A stretch of DNA of 29,309 bases from Bacillota bacterium (GCA_012510305.1 JAAZIE010000019.1:1-29309), one strand, 5' to 3'. Positions 1 through 9,872 are shown, counted from the first letter of the stretch. A program made the numbers and translations. The notes: generated from the letters alone by a model not told the origin.

Positions 1-3
1 GCT

Positions 4-59
4 CAGGGTGACAGTGTGGAAGGCGCAGGGTGACAGTGTGGGAGGCGCAGGGCGGCAGG
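4..59. repeat. 22-bp direct tandem repeat, two and a half copies
   Basis: Copies at 4-25 and 26-47 differ at one base, and a third partial, diverged copy starts at 48. Each unit begins CAGGGTGACAGTGTGG. The array touches the window edge, so the full copy number is unknown. It lies just beyond the rpoD terminator. No coding role is visible. Confidence 0.75.
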
Positions 60-66
60 AAGGGGG

Positions 67-87
67 AAAAGCGGTCCGGCCGCTTTT
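67..87 (-). terminator. rpoD terminator
   Basis: A perfect 8-bp stem (AAAAGCGG paired with CCGCTTTT) encloses a 5-nt loop, 13 bases past the rpoD stop. The U-rich part is short (TTTT, then C-rich) and belongs partly to the stem. It is plausible as an intrinsic terminator for the dnaG-rpoD unit, but not textbook. Confidence 0.65.
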
Positions 88-99
88 GAAGGGGTGCGT

Positions 100-1219
<1,120 letters not shown>

Positions 1220-1227
<8 letters not shown>

Positions 1228-3061
1228 GCAATTTCTCCCCTCCTCCGGAACAATAAGGAGTACGCTTCAGTCGTTTAATCACCTGCAACTGCTCCCGAAG
1301 TATTTTCTTGTCATCGTCGTTGTACTGTTTCTTCTGGTCAATCTCTTTCAATACCTGCTGCTGCATTTCCTGTTGCCTGGCTAGCTTTTCCTGATTTATT
1401 CTTTCAATACAGTCGCCGGTCATCCGCAGCAGCATTTCAAGGTCCAGCCCCTGCAGGCTCGGATCTGTGGCCGCCGCGGTAATCATTTGGTGAACGCCGC
1501 TGTCTGCAAAATAATCGATTAACAGCTTGCCGGTGACCGGGCTTCCATCTCCTTTTAATTTCAAAATTGTTTCAATAACCTGCCGGAGCGGCCCTTCCGG
1601 GAAATCCACGGCTTCCAGGGAACTGCAAACCTTTTCGATAACCTCTTCGTCCTGCATCATCAAAGAGAGCAGCATTTTTTCGGCCGGGTGGACCTGGATC
1701 CGGTTAGCATTTTTAGTCTGATCTTTTCTCGCCAGATTATAACCGCCGCTTTTTCCCCGGTTTTTGATCCGCCGCTGCAGCTCCCGCCGGACCGCTGCTT
1801 CGGGCACCCCCAGCTCCCCGGCAACCCGCTGAAGGTAAAGATCGCGCTCCACATGATTGGGCATCTGCATGAGCATTGCGAGCGCCCCTTCAAGAAAACG
1901 CAACCGGCTTTCTTCAGAAGAAGGGTCGAGGTGCCTCTTTAAAATCTCCAGGCGGTACTCTGAAAGAGGCTTGGCCCCGCCGATGATCTTTTCAAAAAAA
2001 GGTGCCCCCTCCTGCCGGATCAAGCCGTCGGGATCGCTGCCCTCGGGCAGATCGGCCACTTCCACCAGGCAGCCGGAGTCCTGTAATATTTTCAGCCCCC
2101 GCAGCGTGGCCGCCTCGCCGGCGCTGTCGGCATCGTAGGCGATGATCACCTTTTTTACCTGTGAACGGATCAACCGCCCCTGGGCCGGGGTCAGCGCCGT
2201 CCCCAGCGAGGCGACAACATTCTTTATGCCGGCCTGGTAAGCGGTGATCACATCGGTATAGCCTTCCACGATCACAGCAACCTGCCGCTTTCGGATCTGC
2301 TGCCGGGCCAGGTGCAGGCCGTAGAGGGAGGACCCTTTTTTGAAAACCGGGGTCTCCGGTGAGTTCAGGTACTTGGGACCGCTTTTCTCTCCTTTTCCCA
2401 GGGCTCTGGCACCAAAACCGACTACCTTCCCGTTAAGATCGAGGATAGGGAAAACCAGCCGGTCTCGAAACCGGTCGTAGAAGCCGCCGTCCCGGCCGGT
2501 TGAAACCAGCCCCGCTTTCAGCAAACGTCCGGCATCAATCCCTTTTTTTTGCGCAAAGTCCAGCAAACCCTGCCATCCCGGCGGTGCATATCCCAGGCCA
2601 AACAGTTCGCTGGATTCCCGGTCAATACCCCTGGCCAAAAGATAGTCCGCTACTTTTTTGCCGGCCGGGGTGCGCAGCTGGGCGCTAAAAAAATCGGCCG
2701 CCATCCGGTTCAGGGAAAAGATTTCCTCCTTCAACCGGCTTGCCTTTCCGCCGGCGGCCCCGGTTTCAGGAATTTTAACCCCGGTCTTCCGGGCGATAAA
2801 GCGAACCGCCTCCGGAAACTCGAGATTTTCCATCTTCATGATAAAGTTGAAAACATTGCCCGAGGCACCGCACCCAAAGCAGTGAAACAGCTGCTTTTCC
2901 GGTGAGACCGTGAACGAGGGCGTTTTTTCGCTGTGAAAAGGGCAGAGGCCGATCATGCTCTTACCCCTTTTCTCCAGGGCAAGGTACTCCCCTACCAGGT
3001 CAGCCATATCACAGCGCTGCCTGATTTCGTCTATGACCTGTTCTGGGATACCCCGCGCCAA
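1220..3061 (-). CDS. dnaG: DNA primase
   Basis: DnaG makes the RNA primers used in chromosome replication. The N-terminal CHC2 zinc finger is visible as Cys40, His43, Cys61 and Cys64 (CPFHSEKTPSF, then FHCFGCGASG). The TOPRIM catalytic core has VEGYTDV and IIAYDADSAGEA. The C-terminal third matches the DnaB-interacting domain in position. I place the start at a TTG at 3061, giving 613 residues, because homologues begin close to IPEQVIDEIRQR and GGTGAGG lies just upstream. The frame stays open upstream to 3157, but those residues look like read-through of the leader. The spacing to the TTG is short, so the exact start is moderately certain. The gene overlaps rpoD by 8 bases. Confidence 0.96.
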
Positions 3062-3320
3062 AACCTCACCGCCCGTCGATTGCAAATTGGCCCCGGCTTG
3101 TCTTCCCGGCGCTTGAAAGATAGAAAAACCCCATCCCGATGCAAAGAGACGAGGCAACCCTGGACAAACGATTTATCAGCGTCGATCCGACAATGACCGG
3201 GACGCTCCTCCCTGCGTGAATATATAAGCGCTCTTTACTGTTACACTATATTCTACGCTCCGGGAGATAATCCTGCTTTACCCGGGAATTTCCACAAAGA
3301 TGCCTGAGCCTATTATTGCC

Positions 3321-3336
3321 ATAATGTGACATTATA
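3321..3336 (-). promoter_or_regulatory. Palindrome with overlapping -10-like TATAAT upstream of dnaG
   Basis: The stretch 3062-3416 holds no convincing gene. Within it, 3321-3335 is a perfect inverted repeat (ATAATG, 3-nt centre, CATTAT). It overlaps a minus-strand TATAAT at 3331-3336, about 270 bases upstream of dnaG. The hexamer 17 bases further upstream (CCAGTT) is a poor -35. This could be a dnaG-rpoD promoter with an overlapping operator, but the match is weak. Confidence 0.3.
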
Positions 3337-3349
3337 ATTCTTCCGCGTG

Positions 3350-3386
3350 AAAAACTGGTGGGGCCGCCTTCTCAGGACAGCCCCAC
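3350..3386. terminator. Intrinsic terminator after the oxidoreductase gene
   Basis: A 7-bp GC-rich stem (GTGGGGC at 3358-3364 with GCCCCAC at 3380-3386) carries a 15-nt loop. On the minus strand it is followed by a T run from 3354 down to 3350, about 30 bases past the oxidoreductase stop at 3417. A T-rich tract also lies on the plus-strand side (near 3397-3404), so it may work both ways. Confidence 0.65.
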
Positions 3387-3416
3387 TTGTTGCTGCTTTT
3401 TTTGTCCAACCCCTCT

Positions 3417-5501
3417 TTAACGTAACGGTGACGGGCTCAGCTCTTTAAACTGCTCCGCGGCCTCATCCAGAACCTTGCCAAAACCATCTGCTTCTGAAAA
3501 AGAGAGCTCCCGGTAAGCCACCCGGTTATCGCCCAGACCCAGCTCTTCCAAAAGCGCGTTGAGATGGCCGATCCGCTTCTCAATCCAGCCGGCGGTATCT
3601 TTGTGGGGGCAGGAAGCCTGTTCCTCTTCTTTGCAACCGAGCACAACAATACCGTCCACGCCCATCTCGATTGCCTTGAGCAGATCAGTTGAGTCAACCT
3701 TGGCAACACAGGGATAACGGACCAGGGCCACGTGATCGGCCTTGTATCCTGCTACCGCAGGAAGCGCAAAGGGACCGTAGCTGCAGGCAACGGCCAGCAC
3801 CGCCGGTGCGCTGTTGGCATTTTTAAGCAGTTCCGTTACCGCGGGCTCGATCGCCCCGGCGGCGTCATCGATCATCGGCGTCATGAACTCAATCGCATAG
3901 GCGGGGCAAATGGAGATGCAGAGACCGCAGGCCTGGCATTGTTCACTGCGAATGCTGACCGTTCCATCCACGTTGACCACGGGAACATCATAGGGACAGA
4001 CGCGCACGCAGGTAAGGCAGTTGACACAGAGTTCTTCGATCCGTTCCGCCCCGGCCAGGCAGGTGAGGCAGCGGCGGGCTTCATTGATCGCGTCAGCGGC
4101 GCTGTAAGCATATTCGGCTTGCTTGAAATGCTTGATCCGCTCCGCCGGATCGATCATCGGAAGAGCATGCCGGTCGATCCGGGTGATCTTTTCGGCCACA
4201 TCGGGCTCGAGTTTCTCCAGCGCGGTGGGCTCTTCCAGCAGGCCGCTGTCAAAGGTTTCACCGCGGAGATGGGCCAGAATAGCCTGCGCGGCAACGCGCC
4301 CGTTTTTCATCGACTCCACCGCTGTCCCCGGCCCGGTAACCATCTCGCCGCAGGCAAAAACCCCGGGAGGGCTTGCAGTCATGGTGCGGCGGTCAAAGAC
4401 GACACGGCCGCGTTCGTCGAGGTCAACCTGGCCCTTCAGCGGTTCCGGATCGCCGCCCTGCCCGATGGCAAAGATGATCAGGTCGCCGGAGATAAATTTT
4501 TTGCTTTCCTTATTGTAAGCCGGGTTAAACCGCCCGCTTTCATCAAAAACACGGGTGCACTCGATGAGCTCAAGGCCGTTGATTTTACCCTCTTCACGGA
4601 TGATCTCGTGCGGTCCCCAGGAGTTGTTGAACTCCACTCCCTCTTCCTTGGCTTCTTCTATTTCCCAGGGGAAGGCGGGCATCTCGTCGCTGCACTCGAG
4701 GCAAACCACCTTCACCTTGGCGGCGCCGCAGCGAACCGCCGAACGGGCCACGTCCATGGCCACGTTGCCGCCGCCGACAACGATAACCGTGGGGCTGCCT
4801 GCAAATGTGTAGTTGTCCCGCTTGACCTCTTTGAGGAAGTTGAGAGCATAAAGAATCCCCTCACCTTCCGCCCCGGGTATGTTCAGGCCGTGGCTGACCG
4901 GCAAACCCAAGGCGATCAAAACCGCCTGGTAGCCTTCCTTCTGCAACTGCTCCACCGAAAGATTGCGGCCGAGCTCCATGCCGGTCTTGAATTCCACTCC
5001 CTGTTCGCCGATCTCGGCGATATCCTGATCGATCGCCCCGTCGGGGAGGCGGTAGAACGGGATGTAGTGGCGCACGGCACCGCCCATAAAGGGCTCCCGG
5101 TCAAAAACGGTAACAGCGCAGCCCTCGCGGGCCAGATCGTAAGCGGCAGTGAGCCCGCTGGGCCCGCCGCCGATAACGGCCACTTTTCCCGCAGATCCGG
5201 GCTCTATCTCGGAAAGAGGCGCCTTTACTGTGCTGTTTTCCACAGCGAAGCGCTTCAGGGCGCGAATAGAGGGCGGCTGGTCAACATCATGACGGCGGCA
5301 TTCATCTTCGCAGTGATGCGCACAGATAGTGCCGCAGATTGAAGGCAGGGGATTACTTTCCTTGATCAGCGCCAGCGCCCGGTCAAAATCGCCCGTGGCG
5401 ATGGCTAAAAGATAATCACGTACATCTTGATGAATAGGACAGGCTACCTGACAGGGTGGAAGAATGTTTTCCGCCGGTTCCTGGATTTTATGCTCGGCCA
5501 A
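3417..5501 (-). CDS. GltD-like FAD/NAD(P) oxidoreductase fused to 2x[4Fe-4S] ferredoxin and MvhD-like domains
   Basis: This predicted cytosolic electron-transfer flavoprotein has 694 residues. The N-terminal Fe-S segment has Cys17, 21, 56, 60, 64 and 68, as in the glutamate synthase small subunit. An FAD-binding GGGPSG follows at 111-116 and an NAD(P)-binding GGGNVA at 243-248. A second flavin motif lies near CGEMVTGPGTAVESMKNG (384-401). Two ferredoxin clusters follow (Cys492/495/498/502 and Cys522/525/528/532). The last 150 residues resemble MvhD/FrhD-type hydrogenase iron-sulfur subunits, with Cys573, 598, 623 and 631. Related fusions shuttle electrons between NAD(P)H, ferredoxin and heterodisulfide reductase-like or hydrogenase partners. 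No such partner is in this window, so the physiological reaction is inferred only in outline. The start is TTG with AGGAGTGAT upstream. The gene stands alone, ending in its own terminator. Confidence 0.88.
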   Translation of the reverse strand: MAEHKIQEPAENILPPCQVACPIHQDVRDYLLAIATGDFDRALALIKESNPLPSICGTICAHHCEDECRRHDVDQPPSIRALKRFAVENSTVKAPLSEIEPGSAGKVAVIGGGPSGLTAAYDLAREGCAVTVFDREPFMGGAVRHYIPFYRLPDGAIDQDIAEIGEQGVEFKTGMELGRNLSVEQLQKEGYQAVLIALGLPVSHGLNIPGAEGEGILYALNFLKEVKRDNYTFAGSPTVIVVGGGNVAMDVARSAVRCGAAKVKVVCLECSDEMPAFPWEIEEAKEEGVEFNNSWGPHEIIREEGKINGLELIECTRVFDESGRFNPAYNKESKKFISGDLIIFAIGQGGDPEPLKGQVDLDERGRVVFDRRTMTASPPGVFACGEMVTGPGTAVESMKNGRVAAQAILAHLRGETFDSGLLEEPTALEKLEPDVAEKITRIDRHALPMIDPAERIKHFKQAEYAYSAADAINEARRCLTCLAGAERIEELCVNCLTCVRVCPYDVPVVNVDGTVSIRSEQCQACGLCISICPAYAIEFMTPMIDDAAGAIEPAVTELLKNANSAPAVLAVACSYGPFALPAVAGYKADHVALVRYPCVAKVDSTDLLKAIEMGVDGIVVLGCKEEEQASCPHKDTAGWIEKRIGHLNALLEELGLGDNRVAYRELSFSEADGFGKVLDEAAEQFKELSPSPLR

Positions 5502-5671
5502 GAATAATCACTCCTAATTATATTTTTATCCCAATACTTATATTTCGCGGTTAAATTCTGTATTCCTTTCAACAGCAGTTTAAATTCTCTCTATTCTTTC
5601 AGCTTTTCTATTATTTCCAGGGATTTTTTTCATGAAGGAATTAATTTTTTGTTCGCGAAATAAAAAACAAC
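5502..5671. other. AT-rich intergenic region upstream of the oxidoreductase gene
   Basis: This stretch is clearly richer in A+T than its surroundings and holds no gene I can support. It should contain the promoter of the oxidoreductase gene, but no hexamer pair stands out. The short words TTTCGCGG (near 5543) and TTCGCGAAA (near 5653) form a loose, widely spaced inverted pair that may be chance. Confidence 0.4.
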
Positions 5672-5959
5672 TTAAATATAAGATCTGCCCCGGCGTAATA
5701 CGGAGGTGGCCCGGGCAGCTTCGATCACCCGGCGGGCCGGGATCTCCGCCCGCCTGACGGCATTTTCATCATCGGAGGCGGGAGACTGTGCGCAGCAGCC
5801 ATGGTGACCGGCATCGGCGGCGCCGTGACCGTCGCCGACGAGGATCATTCCCTGGACCAGCATCAGATCATGCAAGGCCCTGAGCGCTGTTTCCTGTCCG
5901 CCGAAACGGGTTCCGCCGGTGGTCACTGCAGTTATTTGACCAATCCTGGGAGGTTGCAT
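5672..5959 (-). pseudogene. 5'-truncated remnant of a flavodoxin-family (WrbA-like / FMN reductase) gene
   Basis: About 90 residues read like the C-terminal half of a flavodoxin-fold NAD(P)H:FMN reductase. TTGGTRFGGQETALRALHD is the family's typical TTGGSR-HGGQETTL-LH stretch. It is followed by MLVQGMILVGDG and a C-terminal helix with RRAEIPARRVIEAA. Complete members are roughly twice as long and start with an FMN phosphate-binding loop, which is absent. Upstream of about 5959 the frame runs antisense into dacF and no longer resembles the family. The ATG at 5957-5959 has no convincing ribosome site. I read this as a decayed gene whose 5' half was lost when the present dacF junction formed. 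A short expressed protein is possible but unlikely. Confidence 0.7.
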
Positions 5960-5963
5960 TGAA

Positions 5964-7151
5964 ATGCATATGCTCAAGAAACAGTTTGCTTGCTTTTTGG
6001 CCGCGCTGATTGTACTGCAAATTTTTGTTTTCACCATCCAGGCGGCACCCTCAAGCGCTGAACTGAAGCTAAATTCCGAAGCCGCTCTGCTCATCGATGC
6101 AGAAAATGAAACCGTGCTCTACGAGAAGAATGCCCATAAAAAAATGGCTCCGGCCAGCCTGACCAAGCTGATGATCCTGCTGCTGGCCATGGAAGACCTG
6201 GAAGCAGGCCGGGTGGACCAAGACAGTACGGTCACCATAAGTGAAAGAGCCTGGCGAACCGGCGCCGATGAATCGCAGATGTTCCTCAATGCCGGGCAGC
6301 ATGTTTCTTTCAAGGAGCTGATTGACGGCATCGCCGTCGTCTCGGCAAATGATGCCTGCATCGCTGTAGCCGAGCATCTGAACGGTTCTGTCGAGGTCTT
6401 TGTTCAGCGGATGAACTCCCGGGCGGCCGAACTGGGCCTGAAAAACAGCCATTTTGCCAATGTTCACGGCCTGGACGACCCCGCTCACCATATGAGCGCG
6501 GCCGATGTAGCCCATCTCACATCTTACCTGATCCGCTCCCATCCGGAAGCGCTGGCGATATCTTCTAAAAAGGAGCTTACTTTCAATGAGATTCTCCAGT
6601 TTAACTACAATACCCTTCTTGGTAAGTACCCCGGCACCGACGGCATGAAAACAGGGAATACGCCCAAAGCCGGCTACTGCCTGGCCTCGACCGCCGAACA
6701 GCAGGGGATGCGCCTGATTGGCGTGACCATGCACGCGGATACCAAGGGCAAGCGCCACAACGACAGCGTGGCGCTGCTCGATTACGGTTTCTGCAACTAT
6801 GAACTGAAAACACTTTACGAAGAGGGTAAGGTTGTCACCACCATACCGGTGAAACGGGGACAGAAAAAGGAAGCCGCCCTGGTCAGCCCCGATCCGGTGC
6901 GGGCCGTGGTTCCCCGCAATAACAAGAGCTACAAAATCACCGAAGAGCTTGACCTCCCCCGGTCCTTGAACGCCCCGGTGGAAAAGGGCGACGTCGTCGG
7001 CACGTTGCGGCTGAAAGATGCTCGGGGTAAAACGATCACCGAGGTGGAGTTGAAGGCAAAAGAAAGTTTAAGCCGGCTGGGCTTCTTCCCCCATATCTGG
7101 CGCCAGGCGGGTGACCTTTTCAGCGGGCTCTGGAAGCGGATCCGGCGGTGA
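5964..7151 (+). CDS. D-alanyl-D-alanine carboxypeptidase, peptidase S11 family (DacF/PBP5-like)
   Basis: This secreted or membrane-associated penicillin-binding enzyme trims the terminal D-Ala from peptidoglycan stem peptides. All three active-site motifs are present: SLTK (Ser65, Lys68), SAN (127-129) and KTG (229-231). The N-terminus (KKQFACFLAALIVLQIFVF and on to about residue 28) is a signal peptide. The C-terminal region from about 280 fits the beta-rich PBP5 C-domain, and the last residues could form an amphipathic anchor. ATG 5964 is preceded by GGGAGG at 5948-5953; a second ATG at 5970 is possible. The gene runs opposite to its neighbours and its start abuts the flavodoxin remnant. 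In Bacillus dacF sits beside spoIIA, which is not seen here, so a sporulation role cannot be assumed. Confidence 0.94.
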   Translation: MHMLKKQFACFLAALIVLQIFVFTIQAAPSSAELKLNSEAALLIDAENETVLYEKNAHKKMAPASLTKLMILLLAMEDLEAGRVDQDSTVTISERAWRTGADESQMFLNAGQHVSFKELIDGIAVVSANDACIAVAEHLNGSVEVFVQRMNSRAAELGLKNSHFANVHGLDDPAHHMSAADVAHLTSYLIRSHPEALAISSKKELTFNEILQFNYNTLLGKYPGTDGMKTGNTPKAGYCLASTAEQQGMRLIGVTMHADTKGKRHNDSVALLDYGFCNYELKTLYEEGKVVTTIPVKRGQKKEAALVSPDPVRAVVPRNNKSYKITEELDLPRSLNAPVEKGDVVGTLRLKDARGKTITEVELKAKESLSRLGFFPHIWRQAGDLFSGLWKRIRR

Positions 7152-7165
7152 TCGTTTGATCAAGC

Positions 7166-7208
7166 GAAAAAGAGCGGCGGGGCGGGCGGGAACAGGCCCG
7201 GCCCCGCC
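7166..7208. terminator. Shared bidirectional terminator between dacF-like gene and ppdK
   Basis: A very GC-rich hairpin pairs GGCGGGGCGGGC (7176-7187) with GCCCGGCCCCGCC (7196-7208), with one bulged base. On the minus strand it runs into TTTTT (7167-7171), suiting ppdK, which stops at 7224. On the plus strand it runs into TCATTTTC, suiting the dacF-like gene, which stops at 7151. The two genes converge here. Confidence 0.8.
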
Positions 7209-7223
7209 TCATTTTCAAAGCGG

Positions 7224-9872
7224 TTATTTACCCTTCAGCGCTGCTTGTGCAGCCGCCAGCCGGGCTACCGGTACCCGGTAAGGGGAGCAGCTGACATAAT
7301 CAAGCCCGGTTTTTTCAAAGAACTCTATCGAGGCCGGATTTCCGCCGTGCTCGCCGCAAACCCCCAGTTTGAGCGCCGGCCTCACCCGGCGCCCCTGTGC
7401 AGTCGCTTCAGCCAGCAGCCGCCCCACGCCCTCCCGGTCCAGCTCGATGAAGGGGTTTTCCTTCAAAATCCCTTCCCGCACATAAACAGGTAAAAAACTC
7501 CTCTCGGCGTCATCACGGCTGAATCCCAGCGTGGTTTGGGTCAGATCGTTGGTCCCAAAGGAGAAAAATTCGGCATCTTCGGCCAGCTCTCCAGCCAGCA
7601 GGCAGGCTCGCGGCAGCTCGATCATCGTGCCCACCAGGTAAGATAACCGGCGTCCGGACCGGCTGAGCAGCTCTTCCGCTACCGCCGTAATCTCCCCGGC
7701 GATCCGCTTCATCTCAGCGGCATGGCTCACCAGGGGAATCATCAGCTCCAGTTTGATCTGCTCCGGGGAAAAACCTTCCTGCATCAGCTCCAGGGCGGCT
7801 GTGATCACCGCCTCTGCCTGCATGCGGCAGATTTCGGGATAAAGCAACCCCAGGCGGCAGCCGCGCAGGCCCAGCATGGGGTTCAGCTCCAAAAGGTCGT
7901 TTACTTTTTGCAGGAGTATTTCTTTCTCTTTCAGCTGTTCACCGCCGTTTTCCTCACGGCGCAGCCGATCCACTTCGATGAGCAGCGTTTCCCGGTTCGG
8001 CAGAAATTCGTGCAGCGGCGGATCCAGCAGGCGAATTGTAACCGGGTAACCGGCCATCGCACTGAGCATTCCTTTAAAATCATTTATTTGCAGCGGCAGC
8101 AGCCCCCGCAGGGCCCTTTCGCGTTCGCCGGCGCTACCGGCCAAAATCATCTGCCGCACCAGGGGCAGCCTTTCTTTTTCCATGAACATGTGCTCGGTCC
8201 GGCAAAGACCGATCCCTTCTGCGCCCAGTTCCAGGGCCCGGAGGGCATCTTCGGGCCTGTCGGCATTGGCCCGCACCCCCAGGCGCCTGGCCTCATCGGC
8301 CCACTGAAGAAGCTTTTTAAATTCCGGCGTAAGCGCGGGCTTGATCCGGGGAGGCTGCCCTAAAATTACCTCTCCGGTAGTCCCGTCAATAGAGAAAATG
8401 GTTCCCTCGGGGTAGCCCTGACCGCCCACCGCCAGCCGGCGCGCTTCCAGATCGATCTTCAACTCCTTGCACCCGCAAACACAGGGTTTGCCGGCTCCCC
8501 GGGCGATAACGGCGGCATGGCTGGTCATGCCTCCCCTGCTGGTGAGAATCCCCTGGGCGCCGTAAAACCCATGCACATCATCGGGAGTGGTTTCCGGGCG
8601 CACAAGAATCACTTTTTCCCCGGCGCCAGCCTCATCCCGGGCTCTATCGGCGTCAAAAATAATCTTTCCCGACGCCGCACCCGGTGAGGCCGGCAGGCCG
8701 CGGGCCACTGCATTAATCTTGCCGTTAGGATCAAACCGGGGATGCAGCAGCTGCTCCAGCCCGGCGGGGTTAATTCTCTGCAGCGCTTTTGCTGTGCTGA
8801 TCTTGCCTTCTTCAACCAGGTCCACGGCGATTTTTACTGCGGCGGCGGCGGTCCGTTTACCCTCACGGGTCTGTAAAAGATAGAGCTTGCCTTTTTCAAT
8901 GGTGAACTCAATATCCTGCATATCACAGTAATGATCCTCTAACAGCTGACACAGTTCCATAAACTGCCGGTAAACCCGGGGCAGGGTGCCGCTTAAATCC
9001 TTCAAAGGGCGGGGTGTGCGCACACCGGCAACCACGTCTTCGCCCTGCGCATTGAGCAGGTACTCGCCGTACACCCCTTTTTCACCGCTGGCCGGGTTTC
9101 GGGTGAAAGCAACCCCGGTCCCGCTGTCACAGCCCAGGTTTCCGAAAACCATGGCCTGCACGGTAACCGCAGTGCCGAGATGCTGCGGAATCGCATTGAC
9201 CCGGCGATAAACCAGGGCCCGCTCCGTATTCCAGGAATCAAAAACTGCTCCTACGGCCTGAAACAGCTGTTCCCGCGGATCATGGGGAAACCGCTCCCCG
9301 GTGGCTTCAGCAACCACCCCAAAAAAACGATCGATCACCGCTTCCAGTTCAGTTTCACTCAACCCGGCGTCGTCCTCAACCCCGTTCTCTTCCCTGGCCT
9401 TTTCCAAAACCGACTCAAAAAGCTGGTGGTCTACGCCGAGAACAACGTTGCTGAACATCTGGATAAAGCGGCGGTAGCAATCCAGGGCAAACCGGTGATC
9501 CCCTGTTTCAGCCGCCAGTTCCCTCGTGGTAAGCCGGTTAAGGCCGAGGTTGAGAATGGTATCCATCATCCCCGGCATGGAGACCGCGGCGCCGGAACGA
9601 ACTGAAAGAAGCAGGGGCTTCGTTCCACCGAAACATCTCCCGGTGTCCTCCTCCAGCCGGGAGAGCTCCTGCTCGATTTCTTGCTTCAGCTCCGGCCAGA
9701 GCACCCGCTCTGCTGAAAAATACCTGTTACAGGCTTTCGTGCTGATAGTAAAACCGGGCGGCACCGGAAGACCAATTTGCATCATTTCCGCCAGGTTGGC
9801 TCCTTTACCGCCCAGCAAAGCTTTCATCTCCGCACCGCCCCGGGAAAAGCGGTATACCGTTCGCCCCTTCAA
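7224..9872 (-). CDS. ppdK: Pyruvate, phosphate dikinase
   Basis: The enzyme interconverts pyruvate, ATP and Pi with PEP, AMP and PPi, in the glycolytic or gluconeogenic direction. At 882 residues it is full length. The N-terminal nucleotide-binding domain starts GGAEMKALLGGKGANLAEM. The swivelling phosphohistidine domain has GGMTSHAAVIARGAGKPC, with catalytic His452 and regulatory Thr450. The C-terminal PEP/pyruvate TIM barrel has SFGTNDLTQTT and CGEHGGNP (Cys839). The start is a TTG at 9872, with AGGAGGG upstream. Its TTGA overlaps the stop of ppsR by 3 bases (9869-9872 shared), so translation is probably coupled to the gene for its own regulator. It ends in a strong hairpin shared with the dacF-like gene. 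Confidence 0.97.
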   Translation of the reverse strand: MKGRTVYRFSRGGAEMKALLGGKGANLAEMMQIGLPVPPGFTISTKACNRYFSAERVLWPELKQEIEQELSRLEEDTGRCFGGTKPLLLSVRSGAAVSMPGMMDTILNLGLNRLTTRELAAETGDHRFALDCYRRFIQMFSNVVLGVDHQLFESVLEKAREENGVEDDAGLSETELEAVIDRFFGVVAEATGERFPHDPREQLFQAVGAVFDSWNTERALVYRRVNAIPQHLGTAVTVQAMVFGNLGCDSGTGVAFTRNPASGEKGVYGEYLLNAQGEDVVAGVRTPRPLKDLSGTLPRVYRQFMELCQLLEDHYCDMQDIEFTIEKGKLYLLQTREGKRTAAAAVKIAVDLVEEGKISTAKALQRINPAGLEQLLHPRFDPNGKINAVARGLPASPGAASGKIIFDADRARDEAGAGEKVILVRPETTPDDVHGFYGAQGILTSRGGMTSHAAVIARGAGKPCVCGCKELKIDLEARRLAVGGQGYPEGTIFSIDGTTGEVILGQPPRIKPALTPEFKKLLQWADEARRLGVRANADRPEDALRALELGAEGIGLCRTEHMFMEKERLPLVRQMILAGSAGERERALRGLLPLQINDFKGMLSAMAGYPVTIRLLDPPLHEFLPNRETLLIEVDRLRREENGGEQLKEKEILLQKVNDLLELNPMLGLRGCRLGLLYPEICRMQAEAVITAALELMQEGFSPEQIKLELMIPLVSHAAEMKRIAGEITAVAEELLSRSGRRLSYLVGTMIELPRACLLAGELAEDAEFFSFGTNDLTQTTLGFSRDDAERSFLPVYVREGILKENPFIELDREGVGRLLAEATAQGRRVRPALKLGVCGEHGGNPASIEFFEKTGLDYVSCSPYRVPVARLAAAQAALKGK

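Noticed and set aside
1..59. A CRISPR array at the left edge
   Set aside because: The 22-bp units are directly adjacent with no spacers and only two and a half copies; no cas genes are present.
3062..3157. A 32-residue N-terminal extension of dnaG
   Set aside because: DnaG homologues start near IPEQVIDEIRQR. The extra residues look like leader read-through, and the TTG at 3061 has a nearby ribosome site.
3732..5342. A 536-codon plus-strand open frame opposite the oxidoreductase gene
   Set aside because: It is exactly antisense to a gene with clear Fe-S, FAD and NAD motifs. Its translation has no recognisable domain, and it is explained by GC-rich codon use on the other strand.
5540..5663. 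TTTCGCGG and TTCGCGAAA as a regulatory inverted repeat
   Set aside because: The two words are over 100 bases apart and only six bases pair. This is expected by chance in an AT-rich gap.
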